Origin: Myxococcales bacterium
GTDB lineage: Bacteria; Myxococcota_A; UBA796; GCA-2862545
Direction of reading: 5' to 3'
Length of the DNA stretch: 64,000 bases
Assembly: GCA_019634415.1 (NCBI GenBank)
Contig: JAHQVJ010000102.1
Coordinates: 88,361-152,360, forward strand
Position numbers and translations under genes: made by a program. Positions 16,977 to 25,368 of the stretch are shown piece by piece. Below the pieces are notes generated by a model that was not told the origin of the DNA, ran no database searches, and saw only the letters and a list, made by a program, of their open reading frames with translations. Positions within the stretch are counted from its first letter, which is position 1, and every line of letters starts with the position of its first letter.

Positions 16977-18800
16977 ATGCGTATCGCCTTGTACACGGGG
17001 GCCTTGGCCACATTGGTCGGCTGCTCGGTCACGGATCCCGAGCTGGACGGCCCGGCACAGACCGGCGCCGCCTTGTCGGTGGACTACTTCGGTGACACCG
17101 ACGTCGAAGGCTTCGAGTTCTTCGTGGAGCGCGTCGCCTGCTACCCCGGCGAGTACTTCCGCTGGGAGCACTACAAGAGTGTCGTCGACCTGGTGGACGG
17201 CATCTTCCCCGGCCAGATCGACTTCGTCGAGGAGACGCTGGACCCGTCGTCCCGCCACCTCGGTGCCGACTTCTTCGTGACGCTGAGCCCTGGCTGCTAC
17301 GACGTCATCGCCAAGCCCGTCACCAACGTCAACTACGACTACTACGACCACTCCTACGACTGCAGCGCCGTGAAGGCGGAAGGTGTGGTGGTGGAGGCCT
17401 CGCAGACCACGGACGTGGTGCTGGTGTCGCAGTGTGTGGGTGATCCCATCGGTGCGCTGGACACGCTGGTCCTGCTGAACCACCCGCCGGGCTTCGACCT
17501 GTTCATCGACGAGAAGTTCAACTACGAGTGCGAGCCCGTCAACGTCTGCGCCATCATCGAGGACGTCGACGACGATCCGATTCGCGTGGAGTGGGACGTG
17601 AGCCCCTCCGAGTGGGACATCACGGTTCACGATCCGGTCATCGTCGGTTTCGACGACGGCCACCGGATCTGGAAGGCGTGTGCCGAGATCGTGACCCGCT
17701 ACACGCAGGCCTACGACGTCACGCTGACGGTGTACGACGTGGGCTGGGGCACCGACGAGTTCGGCAATCCCATCCAGGTGGACCTCGAGGACATCGTGCA
17801 GGCGGACTGGAGCCCCAGCACCGTCGACGAGGAGCCCCCGACCTCCCACGCCACCCTGCAGTTCCCGATCTACACGAACTGGATCGAGGAGCCGCTGTGC
17901 TTCGACGAGTTCGGCAAGCTGGGTTGGGCCGAGGGCGTCTACATCGAGCGCGCTGCGGGTTGTGACTACATCGACGCCGAGGAGTACTACTGCTCGGGCA
18001 ACTACGACGTCGACCCGGACATCCTGCCCTTCCTGTGCGATGGCACGGATCTCATCGAGGAGGCGCTGTACCCGCCCTGCGACGGGGTCGAGGTCTGCGA
18101 CGACAAGGACAACGACGGCGACGGCTACGTCGACGAGGGCTACGTCTCGGGTGAGAGCTGCACCTACGAGGACGACCACATCAGCGGCACCAACGGCAAG
18201 GCCGGTGAGTTCGACCTGGTGCGGTCCACCTACGACTCCGCCAAGGAGACCTGGGCGTTCCGGACGGAGCTGTCCCACAACGGTGGGACCACGGATGCGT
18301 TCACCATCGCCATCAGCGATGGTGCCAACCCGAAGGGCAACTCCGAGCTGGCGCTGGCCTACGTGGACTGCACGGGCAGCCTCACGGAGCCCAACATCAC
18401 GGTCTACACCTACAACGGCCTGAACACCTTCACCTCCTACGAGGACGGCAACGGAGACGGCGTCGCGGGCGACCCCGACCAGATCGTGAACTCCCAGGAC
18501 GACGACTCCTTCGTCATCAGCTCCAGCTGCGACGACGACGGCAAGGTGCTCACGGTGGACTTCGTCCTCGACGTGTCTGGCATCAACAGCCACGTGCCCG
18601 TCTTCGTGGCCAAGTGGGACTGGCTCGGCTTCCAGCACGACCACAACTTCGGCATCTGGATGCACCCCTGGGAGGGGGGCAGCTTCACCTACGACGCCGA
18701 CGGCTGGATCACGGCCGCGAGCTACGCGCAGCAGGGCTGGTTCGATGCCTCCTGGCTGCCGGCTTCCTGCGACGACGTGTGCTACCCCGCGTACCACTGA
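16977..18800 (+). CDS. Secreted lipoprotein, tandem paralogue 2 with MopE-like motif
   Basis: This encodes a 607-residue lipoprotein (MRIALYTGALATLVGC). Residues 25-385 align throughout with the preceding 399-residue protein, sharing AALSVDYFGDTDV, NLVDGIFPGQIDF-like and SSRHLGADFFVTLSPGCYDV blocks and the same Cys spacing. The extra C-terminal 215 residues begin with VCDDKDNDGDGYVDEGY, a variant of the Cys-Asp metal-binding motif found in copper-repressible MopE-like and other myxobacterial surface proteins. A beta-rich domain with further DGNGDGVAGDPDQ loops follows. The extension looks like domain acquisition after duplication. A surface-exposed Ca2+-binding protein is the likely class; the role is unknown. 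Confidence 0.8.
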   Translation: MRIALYTGALATLVGCSVTDPELDGPAQTGAALSVDYFGDTDVEGFEFFVERVACYPGEYFRWEHYKSVVDLVDGIFPGQIDFVEETLDPSSRHLGADFFVTLSPGCYDVIAKPVTNVNYDYYDHSYDCSAVKAEGVVVEASQTTDVVLVSQCVGDPIGALDTLVLLNHPPGFDLFIDEKFNYECEPVNVCAIIEDVDDDPIRVEWDVSPSEWDITVHDPVIVGFDDGHRIWKACAEIVTRYTQAYDVTLTVYDVGWGTDEFGNPIQVDLEDIVQADWSPSTVDEEPPTSHATLQFPIYTNWIEEPLCFDEFGKLGWAEGVYIERAAGCDYIDAEEYYCSGNYDVDPDILPFLCDGTDLIEEALYPPCDGVEVCDDKDNDGDGYVDEGYVSGESCTYEDDHISGTNGKAGEFDLVRSTYDSAKETWAFRTELSHNGGTTDAFTIAISDGANPKGNSELALAYVDCTGSLTEPNITVYTYNGLNTFTSYEDGNGDGVAGDPDQIVNSQDDDSFVISSSCDDDGKVLTVDFVLDVSGINSHVPVFVAKWDWLGFQHDHNFGIWMHPWEGGSFTYDADGWITAASYAQQGWFDASWLPASCDDVCYPAYH

Positions 18801-18845
18801 TTCGTCCGAACATCTGAGCGCCGCTCGGCAGCGGTGCTCCTTTCG

Positions 18846-18873
18846 ACGCCGGAGTCCCATGGGGCTCCGGCGT
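18846..18873 (+). terminator. Terminator after paralogue 2
   Basis: The arms acgccggag (18846-18854) and ctccggcgt (18865-18873) pair perfectly over 9 bp around a 10-nt loop, 45 bp after the stop codon. A smaller hairpin (ccgc/gcgg) lies just before it. The downstream sequence ttcgtg is only mildly T-rich. Confidence 0.6.
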
Positions 18874-18875
18874 TC

Positions 18876-19169
18876 GTGCTCAGGCCTCCAGAGTTGCGCG
18901 TGGACTTCGGGCTCGGGACCGTGTACGCGGAGCTGCATGTGCCGGCGAACACTCGATTTCCCTGGCTCGTGGTCTTCTCTCGCGCGAGCAACAATCTCGA
19001 CGCCTGGCTGTGGGGTCCCGAGTACGGGTGGATCTCGGATGTGAACGGCAATGGCGCCAACTTCAGCGTCGCCGTGACTCCAGGGGCGACCTACTACTTG
19101 TAGGTACAGCAGTGGGATGACTACTGGTCCTCCGAGGGAACCATGGTCTTCGAGCTGTACGACAATTGA
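18876..19169 (+). pseudogene. Broken secreted-protein C-terminal fragment, internal amber
   Basis: This 478-bp gap between genes contains a protein-like frame: LRPPELRVDFGLGTVYAELHVPANTRFPWLVVFS, continuing to GATYYL, then a TAG at 19101-19103. The same frame resumes immediately with VQQWDDYWSSEGTMVFELYDN and a TGA. The composition (aromatic, acidic, alternating strands) looks like a C-terminal beta-sandwich of the pre-peptidase type seen in exported proteins. No N-terminus, signal or ribosome site is present, so it is probably the remnant of a longer gene with a nonsense mutation. Reading the TAG as an amino acid is not supported by anything else in the window. Confidence 0.5.
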
Positions 19170-19214
19170 CCACCTGACCGCCTTCGGGTGGCCCAGCGGC
19201 GGCAGACAGCAGAA

Positions 19215-19243
19215 ACGCCGCGGCCTCGTGGAGGCCGCGGCGT
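19215..19243 (-). terminator. Terminator of giant TSP3 gene
   Basis: A perfect 12-bp stem (19215-19226 with 19232-19243) closes a 5-nt loop 36 bp downstream of the TSP3 gene stop. On the minus strand the stem is followed by TTTCTGCT, so it looks like an intrinsic terminator for that gene; on the plus strand it is followed by cgttgctgg and could work weakly in the other direction. Confidence 0.7.
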
Positions 19244-19278
19244 CGTTGCTGGTTCAGCGTGAAGCGATCCGCGCCCGC

Positions 19279-22200
19279 CTAGCGACGGCGCCGCGCGAAG
19301 AACAGCAAGCCCAGTGGACCCACCAGCCAGGCGAGGGGAGCGGGTCCGGTGCTCGCACAGCTCGAGCAGGCACCGCCCAGGTAGCGGCCGTTCGACAGCG
19401 GATCGGTGTCCGGATCGAAGTCGTCCGCCGGATCGAGGGGGTTGCGTCCCTCGTCCACCTCGGCACCGTCCTCCTTGCCCCCGTCGTCGGTGTCGGGGTT
19501 GTTGGGGTCGGTGTTGTGGATGTCGATCTCGTCCCCGTCGTCGAGTCCGTCGTCGTCGGTGTCGGGGTTGTTGGGATCGGTTTCGTGGGTGTTGACCTCT
19601 TCGCCGTCGTCGAGCCCGTCGTCGTCGGTGTCGGGGTTGTTGGGGTCGGTCATGGTGGTGTTGACCTCTTCACCGTCGTCGAGTCCGTCGTCGTCGGTGT
19701 CGGGATCGGTGGGATCGGTCATGGTGGTGTTGACCTCTTCGCCGTCGTCGAGCCCGTCGTCGTCGGTGTCGGGATCGTCGGGATCGGTACCGATCTTGAT
19801 CTCGACGTCGTCGGGCAGGCCGTCACCGTCGGTGTCCCGCTTCGGATCGTCGTCGCTGGGATCGAGGGGATCGGTCCCGTCCAGCACCTCGGTGCCATCT
19901 CGCACGCCGCCGCCGTCGGTGTCGGGGTCGAGGGGGTCGGTCCCGTGGGCGTCCACCTCGGTGCCGTCGTCGAGTCCGTCGTCGTCGGAGTCGGCGTCGT
20001 TGGGATCGGTGGTGAAGATCAAGACCTCTTCGCCATCGTTCAGCCCATCGTCGTCGGAGTCCCGGTCGTTGGGATCGGTCTTGTGGGTGTCGATCTCGTC
20101 GCCATCGGTCAGCCCGTCTCCGTCGGAGTCGTCACGGTTGGGGTCCGTGCCGTGCACGTCCACCTCTTCACCGTCGTCGAGTCCGTCGTCGTCGGAGTCG
20201 GCGTCGTTGGGATCGGTGGCCGTGTCGTTCACCTCTTCGCCGTCGGTCAGCCCGTCTCCGTCGGAGTCGGGGTTGTTGGGATCGGTGCCGAGCACGCCCT
20301 CTTCGCGGTCGGTCAGTCCGTCCCCGTCGGTGTCGTTCAGATCGGGCACGTCGTCGGCGCGGTCGAGTGGATCGGTTCCTTCGGAGACCTCCACGCCGTC
20401 GGGCACGGTGCCGTCGTCGGTGTCGGGGTCGAGGGGATCGGTTCCGTGGGTGCCGACCTCGTCGCCGTCGGTCAGATCGTCGCCGTCGGTGTCGGGATCG
20501 AGGGGCAGGGTACCGTGGTCGAAGACCTCGGGTCCATCGTCGAGCCCGTCGCCGTCGGTGTCGGGGTCGTTGGGATCGGTCCCGTAGGTGTGCACCTCTT
20601 CGGAGTCCGTCAGCCCGTCGTCGTCGGAGTCGGCATCCAACGGATCGGTGCTGTGGATGACGACCTCTTCACCGTCTTCGAGTCCGTCGTCGTCGGAGTC
20701 CTCGTCGAGGGGGTCGGTGCCGTGGGTGTCGACCTCGGCGCCGTCGAGCAGGCCGTCACCGTCGGTGTCGGGCATCTGCGGATCGGTCCCGTGGGTGACG
20801 ACCTCGGCTCCGTCGTCGAGTCCGTCGCCGTCGGTGTCGGCGTTGTTCGGATCGGTGCCGTAGACGTCGATCTCCTCGACGTCGAGCAGGCCGTCGCCGT
20901 CGGTGTCGGTCTTGGCCGGTGGTGTGTCGTCGGCGCCCTTCAGCGGATCGGTGCCCTGCGACAGGACCTCGAGTCCATCGCCTACGCCTCCATCGTCGGA
21001 GTCGAAGTCGAGGGGGTCGGTGCCGTGGGTGTCGACCTCGGCTCCGTCGAACAGCCCGTCGTCGTCGGTGTCGTTGTCTTGGGGATCGGTCTTCAGCGCC
21101 ACCTCGCGGTCGTCCGACAGCCCGTCGTTGTCGGTGTCCTCCAGCAGCGGATCGGTGCCGTGGGTGTCGACCTCGGCGCCGTCGAGCAGCCCGTCGTCGT
21201 CGGTGTCCTCGTCGTTGGGGTCGGTGTCGTAGGTGTCGACCTCGGCGCCGTCGTTCAGTCCGTCGTCGTCCGAGTCGGGATCGAGTGGATCGGTGAGGAC
21301 CACGTCGACCTCTTCACCGTCGAGCAACCCGTCGTCGTCGCTGTCGCGGTCCAGCGGATCGGTGCCGTGGGTGTCGACCTCGGCTCCGTCGAGCAGCCCG
21401 TCGTTGTCGGTGTCTTCGTCGAGGGGATCGGTGTCTTCGTCGAGGATCTCCACGCCATCGAGCAGTCCGTCGCCGTCGGTGTCGGGGACGTTCGGATCGG
21501 TGCCGAAGATGTTGATCTCGCTGAAGTCCGACAGCCCGTCGTTGTCGCTGTCGACGAGGTCGTCGGCCGGATCCAGGGGGTCGGTGCTGTCGGTGAGCAC
21601 CTCGGTGCCATCCGCCACGCCGCCGTCGTCGGTGTCGGTGTCGAGGGGATCGGTGGGGCCTTCGCCCTTCACGGGGCCGGCGCCGTTGGTCTCGTCGCCG
21701 TCGAGCAGTCCGTCGCCGTCGGTGTCGTCGTCGTTGGGGTCGGTCTCGCCGGAGCCCTTGGTGCCCGTGCCCCCGATGACGTTGGTGGTGGCGCCGTCAC
21801 CGTTGCTGTCTTCCTGGCCGTCGAGCAGCCCGTCGTCGTCGCTGTCGCGGTCGAGGGGGTCGGTGGTGGTGGAGGGATCGGCGTCGGCCACGAAGCCGTC
21901 GCTGTCCACCGTGCCCTTGGTCTCACCCACCTCGATGCCGTCGAGAATGCCGTCGCCGTCGGTGTCGGCGTCTGCTGGGTCGGTTCCCAGCGTGCCGACC
22001 TCACGGCCATCGTCGAGCCCGTCGTCGTCGCTGTCGATGTCGACGGGATCGGTGTCGTAGACCAGGACCTCCTCGCCGTCGAGCAATCCGTCGTCGTCGG
22101 TGTCGGTGTCGAGGGGGCTCGAGCCGTAGGTGTCGACCTCCACCCCGTCGAGCAGTCCGTCGTCGTCGCTGTCGTTGTCGTTGGGGTCGGTCTCGCCCGA

Positions 22201-24360
22201 GCCCTTGGTGCCGGTGCCGCCGGTGGTGTTGACGGTGGCGCCGTCTCCGTTGCTGTCTTCCTCACCGTCGAGCAGCCCGTCGTCGTCGGTGTCGGCCGAG
22301 GCCGGGTTGGTGGTGGACGACGGATCGGTGTCCGGAACGAACGTCTTGGACTTGAGATCGGTGCCGCTGGTGGGCAGGTTGGAGCCGTCGGAGGTGCCGC
22401 CGGGTACCGCGGTGGTGGCGTCGATGCCCGCCTCGAGCCCGTCGTTGAGGCCGTCCCCGTCGGAGTCGGGATCGAGGGGATCGGTGGCCTCGAAGGTCTC
22501 GAGGGGTCCGGTGCCGTTCACCTCGTCGCCGTCGGATAGCCCGTCGTCGTCGGAGTCTGCGTCGGTGGGGTCGGTGCCCTCCACGTTGGCTTCCGTGCCG
22601 TCGTCGAGTCCGTCGTCGTCGGTGTCGGCGTCGAGGGGATCGGAGCCCAGCGTGTCCTCCACGCTGTCGAGCAGGCCGTCGCCGTCGGAGTCCGTGTCGC
22701 CGAAGTCGCAGGCGAACTCGTCGAGGGCCACCGCCGCCACGTCGGCGATTCCGTCGGTGCCGGGGTTCCCGTCGTTGCCGGCAAAGGTGCTGCCCACGCC
22801 GCCGCCTTCACCACCGGCTGCGCTGGCCACGGCGTTGGTGGAGTCGACCACCCAGACCGCGCCGCCGCCGCCGCCGCCGCCGGCGCCGTCGTTGGCGAGA
22901 TCCGACACGTTGCCCGGGCTGCCATCGGCCGCCAGGGTCAAGGTGCCGACGTCGTCTTCGTCGGTCACCAGCAAGATCGTGCCACCCGCGCCACCGCCCC
23001 CGCCGCCTTCGGCTTCGGCGATGAGATCGCCGGATGCTCCTGCGAGCAATCCACCGGTGGAGCTGACGGCCACGTCGGTGGCGCGCAACCACACGATGCC
23101 GCCGCCCGTGCCGCCTGCACCCGCCTCGGGATCGATGATGGGGTCGTCGCCGGAGGCGCCGCCGCCCCCGCCGCCGAGGAAGAGCAGGTCGGGCTCGAGC
23201 GTGAAGTAGCCGGGGCCATCCACGGGGGCGCCGCCGCGTCCCGGGAACTCGCCCACGGTACCGCCGTCGCCGCCGATGCCGCCGTATCCGGCGTTGGCGC
23301 CTCCGCCCCCGCCCGCATCCAGCGACTGTCGCGCGTTGCCGCCCGCGTTGCCGGGGGCCCCTGGGCCCTCGTCGGCCGGTGCGGGGTAGCCCGACACACC
23401 CAGATCCAAGAAGACGTTGGCGAGCGCGTCGTACACGCGCTGCGGTGTGCCGGCGATGCCCTCGCCCTTGAAGCCAGGGAAGCCAGCGGAGTCGAAGGTG
23501 CCGTCTGCAGGGCTGTCGGCCTGACCGCCGCGGAAGCCGCGTGCCGACGCGTCCACGTTGCCACCGTCGAAGGTGATGGTGGTGGCCACGTCCAGCGCCA
23601 CGATGCCGCCCGTCTGACCGTCCCAGGCCTCGGCCACCACGTCGGCAGCGTTCAGGTCGACGTTGTCGAATTGTGGCAGCCGAATGACCTGCCACGACTG
23701 GTACCCAGTGTCGGCACCCACCACGCGACTGTTCACGTAGGTGTTCACGAGCCCGTTGTTCGCACCCTGCCCGAAGATGGGCACCACACCCTTGGTGAGC
23801 GGCCCCGCGGCCACCACGATCTCGTACTGCCCCGCGGTGAAGTTGGTGTTGGTGTGGCCGCTCCGATCGTTGTCGGTGGCGGAGGCCGGTGTGCCGTCGC
23901 CATAGGGATCGTTGGCGGCGAGTGCGGCACCGGCGTCGATGTCGACGCCCTGCACCTGGATGATCAGGAGGCGGTCTCCGGTGGAGATGGCCGTCTGATC
24001 GCCGCGTGCGGTGCCCAGGTCCAGGGTGGTGTCGCCCGCGGCAGCCGTCGCCTCGGTGGTCGCGGGTGGGTAGTACCCATTGACCACCGTCTCGGCGGTG
24101 ACCACGAGGTCGCCGTCGCGCCCCGTGGAGCACAGCCCGAGCACACCAGGCTCGAAGAGACAGTTCTCGTTGCATCCGTCGAGGTTGGCCGTATTCCCGT
24201 CATCGCACTGCTCACCAGCGTCGATGACGGAGTCCCCACAGATGGCGTGGGCGAGGTTGGGCGCGGCCAGCCCGCATGCCAGCGCCAGGGCCCAGGGCCA
24301 CGCCGCGGTTCGTCGGAGCGTGAGTGTTTGGGTTCGGAGTGAGTTGCCGAGGAGTCGCAT
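19279..24360 (-). CDS. Giant surface protein: DUF4215, Gly-rich, TSP3 repeats, MYXO-CTERM
   Basis: This encodes 1693 residues. ATG 24360 gives a signal peptide (WPWALALACGLAAPNLAHA). Next is a DUF4215 Cys-rich repeat (CGDSVIDAGEQCDDGNTANL, then DGCNENC). Residues about 85-520 form a beta-helix-like domain with long Gly-rich turns (GGGGGGASGDD and similar). Residues about 550-1655 consist of some thirty TSP3-type Ca2+-binding repeats of the form DTDDDGLDDGEEVxTxxTDPxD. The end has a Cys pair (GGACSSCAS), a hydrophobic helix (APLAWLVGPLGLLFFA) and RRRR, a MYXO-CTERM-like sorting signal. The protein should be exported and held at the cell surface, possibly as an adhesin. It has a similar second copy at 62.1 kb. 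Confidence 0.9.
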   Translation of the reverse strand: MRLLGNSLRTQTLTLRRTAAWPWALALACGLAAPNLAHAICGDSVIDAGEQCDDGNTANLDGCNENCLFEPGVLGLCSTGRDGDLVVTAETVVNGYYPPATTEATAAAGDTTLDLGTARGDQTAISTGDRLLIIQVQGVDIDAGAALAANDPYGDGTPASATDNDRSGHTNTNFTAGQYEIVVAAGPLTKGVVPIFGQGANNGLVNTYVNSRVVGADTGYQSWQVIRLPQFDNVDLNAADVVAEAWDGQTGGIVALDVATTITFDGGNVDASARGFRGGQADSPADGTFDSAGFPGFKGEGIAGTPQRVYDALANVFLDLGVSGYPAPADEGPGAPGNAGGNARQSLDAGGGGGANAGYGGIGGDGGTVGEFPGRGGAPVDGPGYFTLEPDLLFLGGGGGGASGDDPIIDPEAGAGGTGGGIVWLRATDVAVSSTGGLLAGASGDLIAEAEGGGGGGAGGTILLVTDEDDVGTLTLAADGSPGNVSDLANDGAGGGGGGGAVWVVDSTNAVASAAGGEGGGVGSTFAGNDGNPGTDGIADVAAVALDEFACDFGDTDSDGDGLLDSVEDTLGSDPLDADTDDDGLDDGTEANVEGTDPTDADSDDDGLSDGDEVNGTGPLETFEATDPLDPDSDGDGLNDGLEAGIDATTAVPGGTSDGSNLPTSGTDLKSKTFVPDTDPSSTTNPASADTDDDGLLDGEEDSNGDGATVNTTGGTGTKGSGETDPNDNDSDDDGLLDGVEVDTYGSSPLDTDTDDDGLLDGEEVLVYDTDPVDIDSDDDGLDDGREVGTLGTDPADADTDGDGILDGIEVGETKGTVDSDGFVADADPSTTTDPLDRDSDDDGLLDGQEDSNGDGATTNVIGGTGTKGSGETDPNDDDTDGDGLLDGDETNGAGPVKGEGPTDPLDTDTDDGGVADGTEVLTDSTDPLDPADDLVDSDNDGLSDFSEINIFGTDPNVPDTDGDGLLDGVEILDEDTDPLDEDTDNDGLLDGAEVDTHGTDPLDRDSDDDGLLDGEEVDVVLTDPLDPDSDDDGLNDGAEVDTYDTDPNDEDTDDDGLLDGAEVDTHGTDPLLEDTDNDGLSDDREVALKTDPQDNDTDDDGLFDGAEVDTHGTDPLDFDSDDGGVGDGLEVLSQGTDPLKGADDTPPAKTDTDGDGLLDVEEIDVYGTDPNNADTDGDGLDDGAEVVTHGTDPQMPDTDGDGLLDGAEVDTHGTDPLDEDSDDDGLEDGEEVVIHSTDPLDADSDDDGLTDSEEVHTYGTDPNDPDTDGDGLDDGPEVFDHGTLPLDPDTDGDDLTDGDEVGTHGTDPLDPDTDDGTVPDGVEVSEGTDPLDRADDVPDLNDTDGDGLTDREEGVLGTDPNNPDSDGDGLTDGEEVNDTATDPNDADSDDDGLDDGEEVDVHGTDPNRDDSDGDGLTDGDEIDTHKTDPNDRDSDDDGLNDGEEVLIFTTDPNDADSDDDGLDDGTEVDAHGTDPLDPDTDGGGVRDGTEVLDGTDPLDPSDDDPKRDTDGDGLPDDVEIKIGTDPDDPDTDDDGLDDGEEVNTTMTDPTDPDTDDDGLDDGEEVNTTMTDPNNPDTDDDGLDDGEEVNTHETDPNNPDTDDDGLDDGDEIDIHNTDPNNPDTDDGGKEDGAEVDEGRNPLDPADDFDPDTDPLSNGRYLGGACSSCASTGPAPLAWLVGPLGLLFFARRRR
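19400..22700 (-). repeat. Tandem TSP3-coding repeats
   Basis: About 3.3 kb of near-tandem units, mostly 18-27 codons each, encode DxDxDG calcium loops. On the plus strand they appear as recurring gtcgtcgtcggtgtcgg-type words. Unit boundaries vary and a few units carry insertions, for example an SNGDGATVNTTGGTGTKGSG variant that occurs twice with small changes. The near-identity of neighbouring units makes this stretch prone to unequal recombination and to assembly collapse. Confidence 0.85.
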
Positions 24361-24557
24361 CGTGCACCTATTGCATGTCGGAGGCACTTCCGGACCGCAC
24401 TGTACGCGAAGTCCCCCCAGGATTCCACGCGCGTACGGTTGCAACCCAGTGACCGTGTCGCAAGCGTGGCGGGGCCGCGGTCGGAACGAGCCGACACATC
24501 CTGATGCGTTGCTGTGACATCTGCCCCCCTAGGTTCTCTCCAGCACGGAGCGAATCG

Positions 24558-25355
24558 ATGGTTGCCAACAACGTCCGCGTCGATCTCCACGACCTCCCCG
24601 CCCAGGTCCGAGCCATGTCACACGACCTTGCGACGTACCCCTTCGGCGACTTCGGCTTCCACCGGGGGGCCGAGTTCGCGAAGTCCCGTCTGGGCTACCT
24701 GGCCCACGAGGTGGACGCGCTGCCGGCCCTCGCCACTGCGAGCTTCGCGGGTGTGGCCAATCCGCTCGCCAGCTGCGAGCTGCGGCGTGGAGCGTCGGTG
24801 CTGGACGTGGGCTGTGGCGCTGGCCTGGATCTGCTGCTGGCCGCCGAGCGCGTGGGACCGGAGGGCACGGCCATCGGGGTGGACATGACCCCCAAGATGG
24901 TGGAGCGTGCCCGCAGTGCGGTGGCCCACGCGGGGCTCGGCCAGGCGCGGGTGCGACAGGGCGAGTCCGGCCAGCTGCCCGCCCCCGATGACCGCTTCGA
25001 CGTGGTCCTGGCCAACGGGTTCCTGAGCCTGGTGGTGGACAAGCTCGCTGCGCTGAAGGAGATGGTCCGGGTGCTCAAGCCTGGCGGACGCATCGCGCTG
25101 GGGGAGGTCGTGGTGGGACGGGGCGCGGCGTCTTGTCCTCGCGACAGCGAGGCGGTCACTGGCTGGGCCACGTGGACCTCGGGCATCGCAGGTGCCCTGC
25201 CCGTGGACGAGCTGGTGGCGCTGCTGCGACGGGCGGGACTGACCGACGTGCGCGTGACCGAGCACTTCGACCCCTTCCTGGGGTCGCCCTCCGAGGACCT
25301 GGCCCGGGCCCACGGTGTTCACAGCGTGACGGTGGTGGCGGTCAAGCCAGACTAG
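24558..25355 (+). CDS. ArsM-like SAM methyltransferase lacking arsenic cysteines
   Basis: This encodes a 265-residue class I methyltransferase. The SAM-binding loop is VLDVGCGAGLDLLLAAERVG, followed by GTAIGVDMTPKMVERAR, which is nearly the ArsM signature. However the three cysteine sites of ArsM are replaced: the GLGCGNP position reads FAGVANP, the NCVINL position reads ANGFLSL, and the CIAGAL position reads SGIAGAL. Metal binding as in arsenite methyltransferase is therefore unlikely and another substrate is probable. CGGAG lies 7 nt before the start ATG, which was chosen over an upstream ATG at 24504. It lies 13 bp upstream of the STAND regulator, so the two are likely co-transcribed. Confidence 0.82.
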   Translation: MVANNVRVDLHDLPAQVRAMSHDLATYPFGDFGFHRGAEFAKSRLGYLAHEVDALPALATASFAGVANPLASCELRRGASVLDVGCGAGLDLLLAAERVGPEGTAIGVDMTPKMVERARSAVAHAGLGQARVRQGESGQLPAPDDRFDVVLANGFLSLVVDKLAALKEMVRVLKPGGRIALGEVVVGRGAASCPRDSEAVTGWATWTSGIAGALPVDELVALLRRAGLTDVRVTEHFDPFLGSPSEDLARAHGVHSVTVVAVKPD

Positions 25356-25368
25356 CTAAAAGGGGGGA

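Noticed and set aside
19101..19103. TAG read as pyrrolysine or another amino acid
   Set aside because: The fragment lacks a start and N-terminus, and nothing else in the window suggests amber recoding.
19117..22539. Long plus-strand frame opposite the TSP3 repeats (GVGVVGIG-type protein)
   Set aside because: Its periodicity is only the antisense of the Asp-rich repeats; it has no proper start site and no family pattern.
19400..22700. Regular repeats resembling a CRISPR array
   Set aside because: Units vary in length, keep one reading frame and encode Ca2+ loops; there are no spacers and no cas genes.
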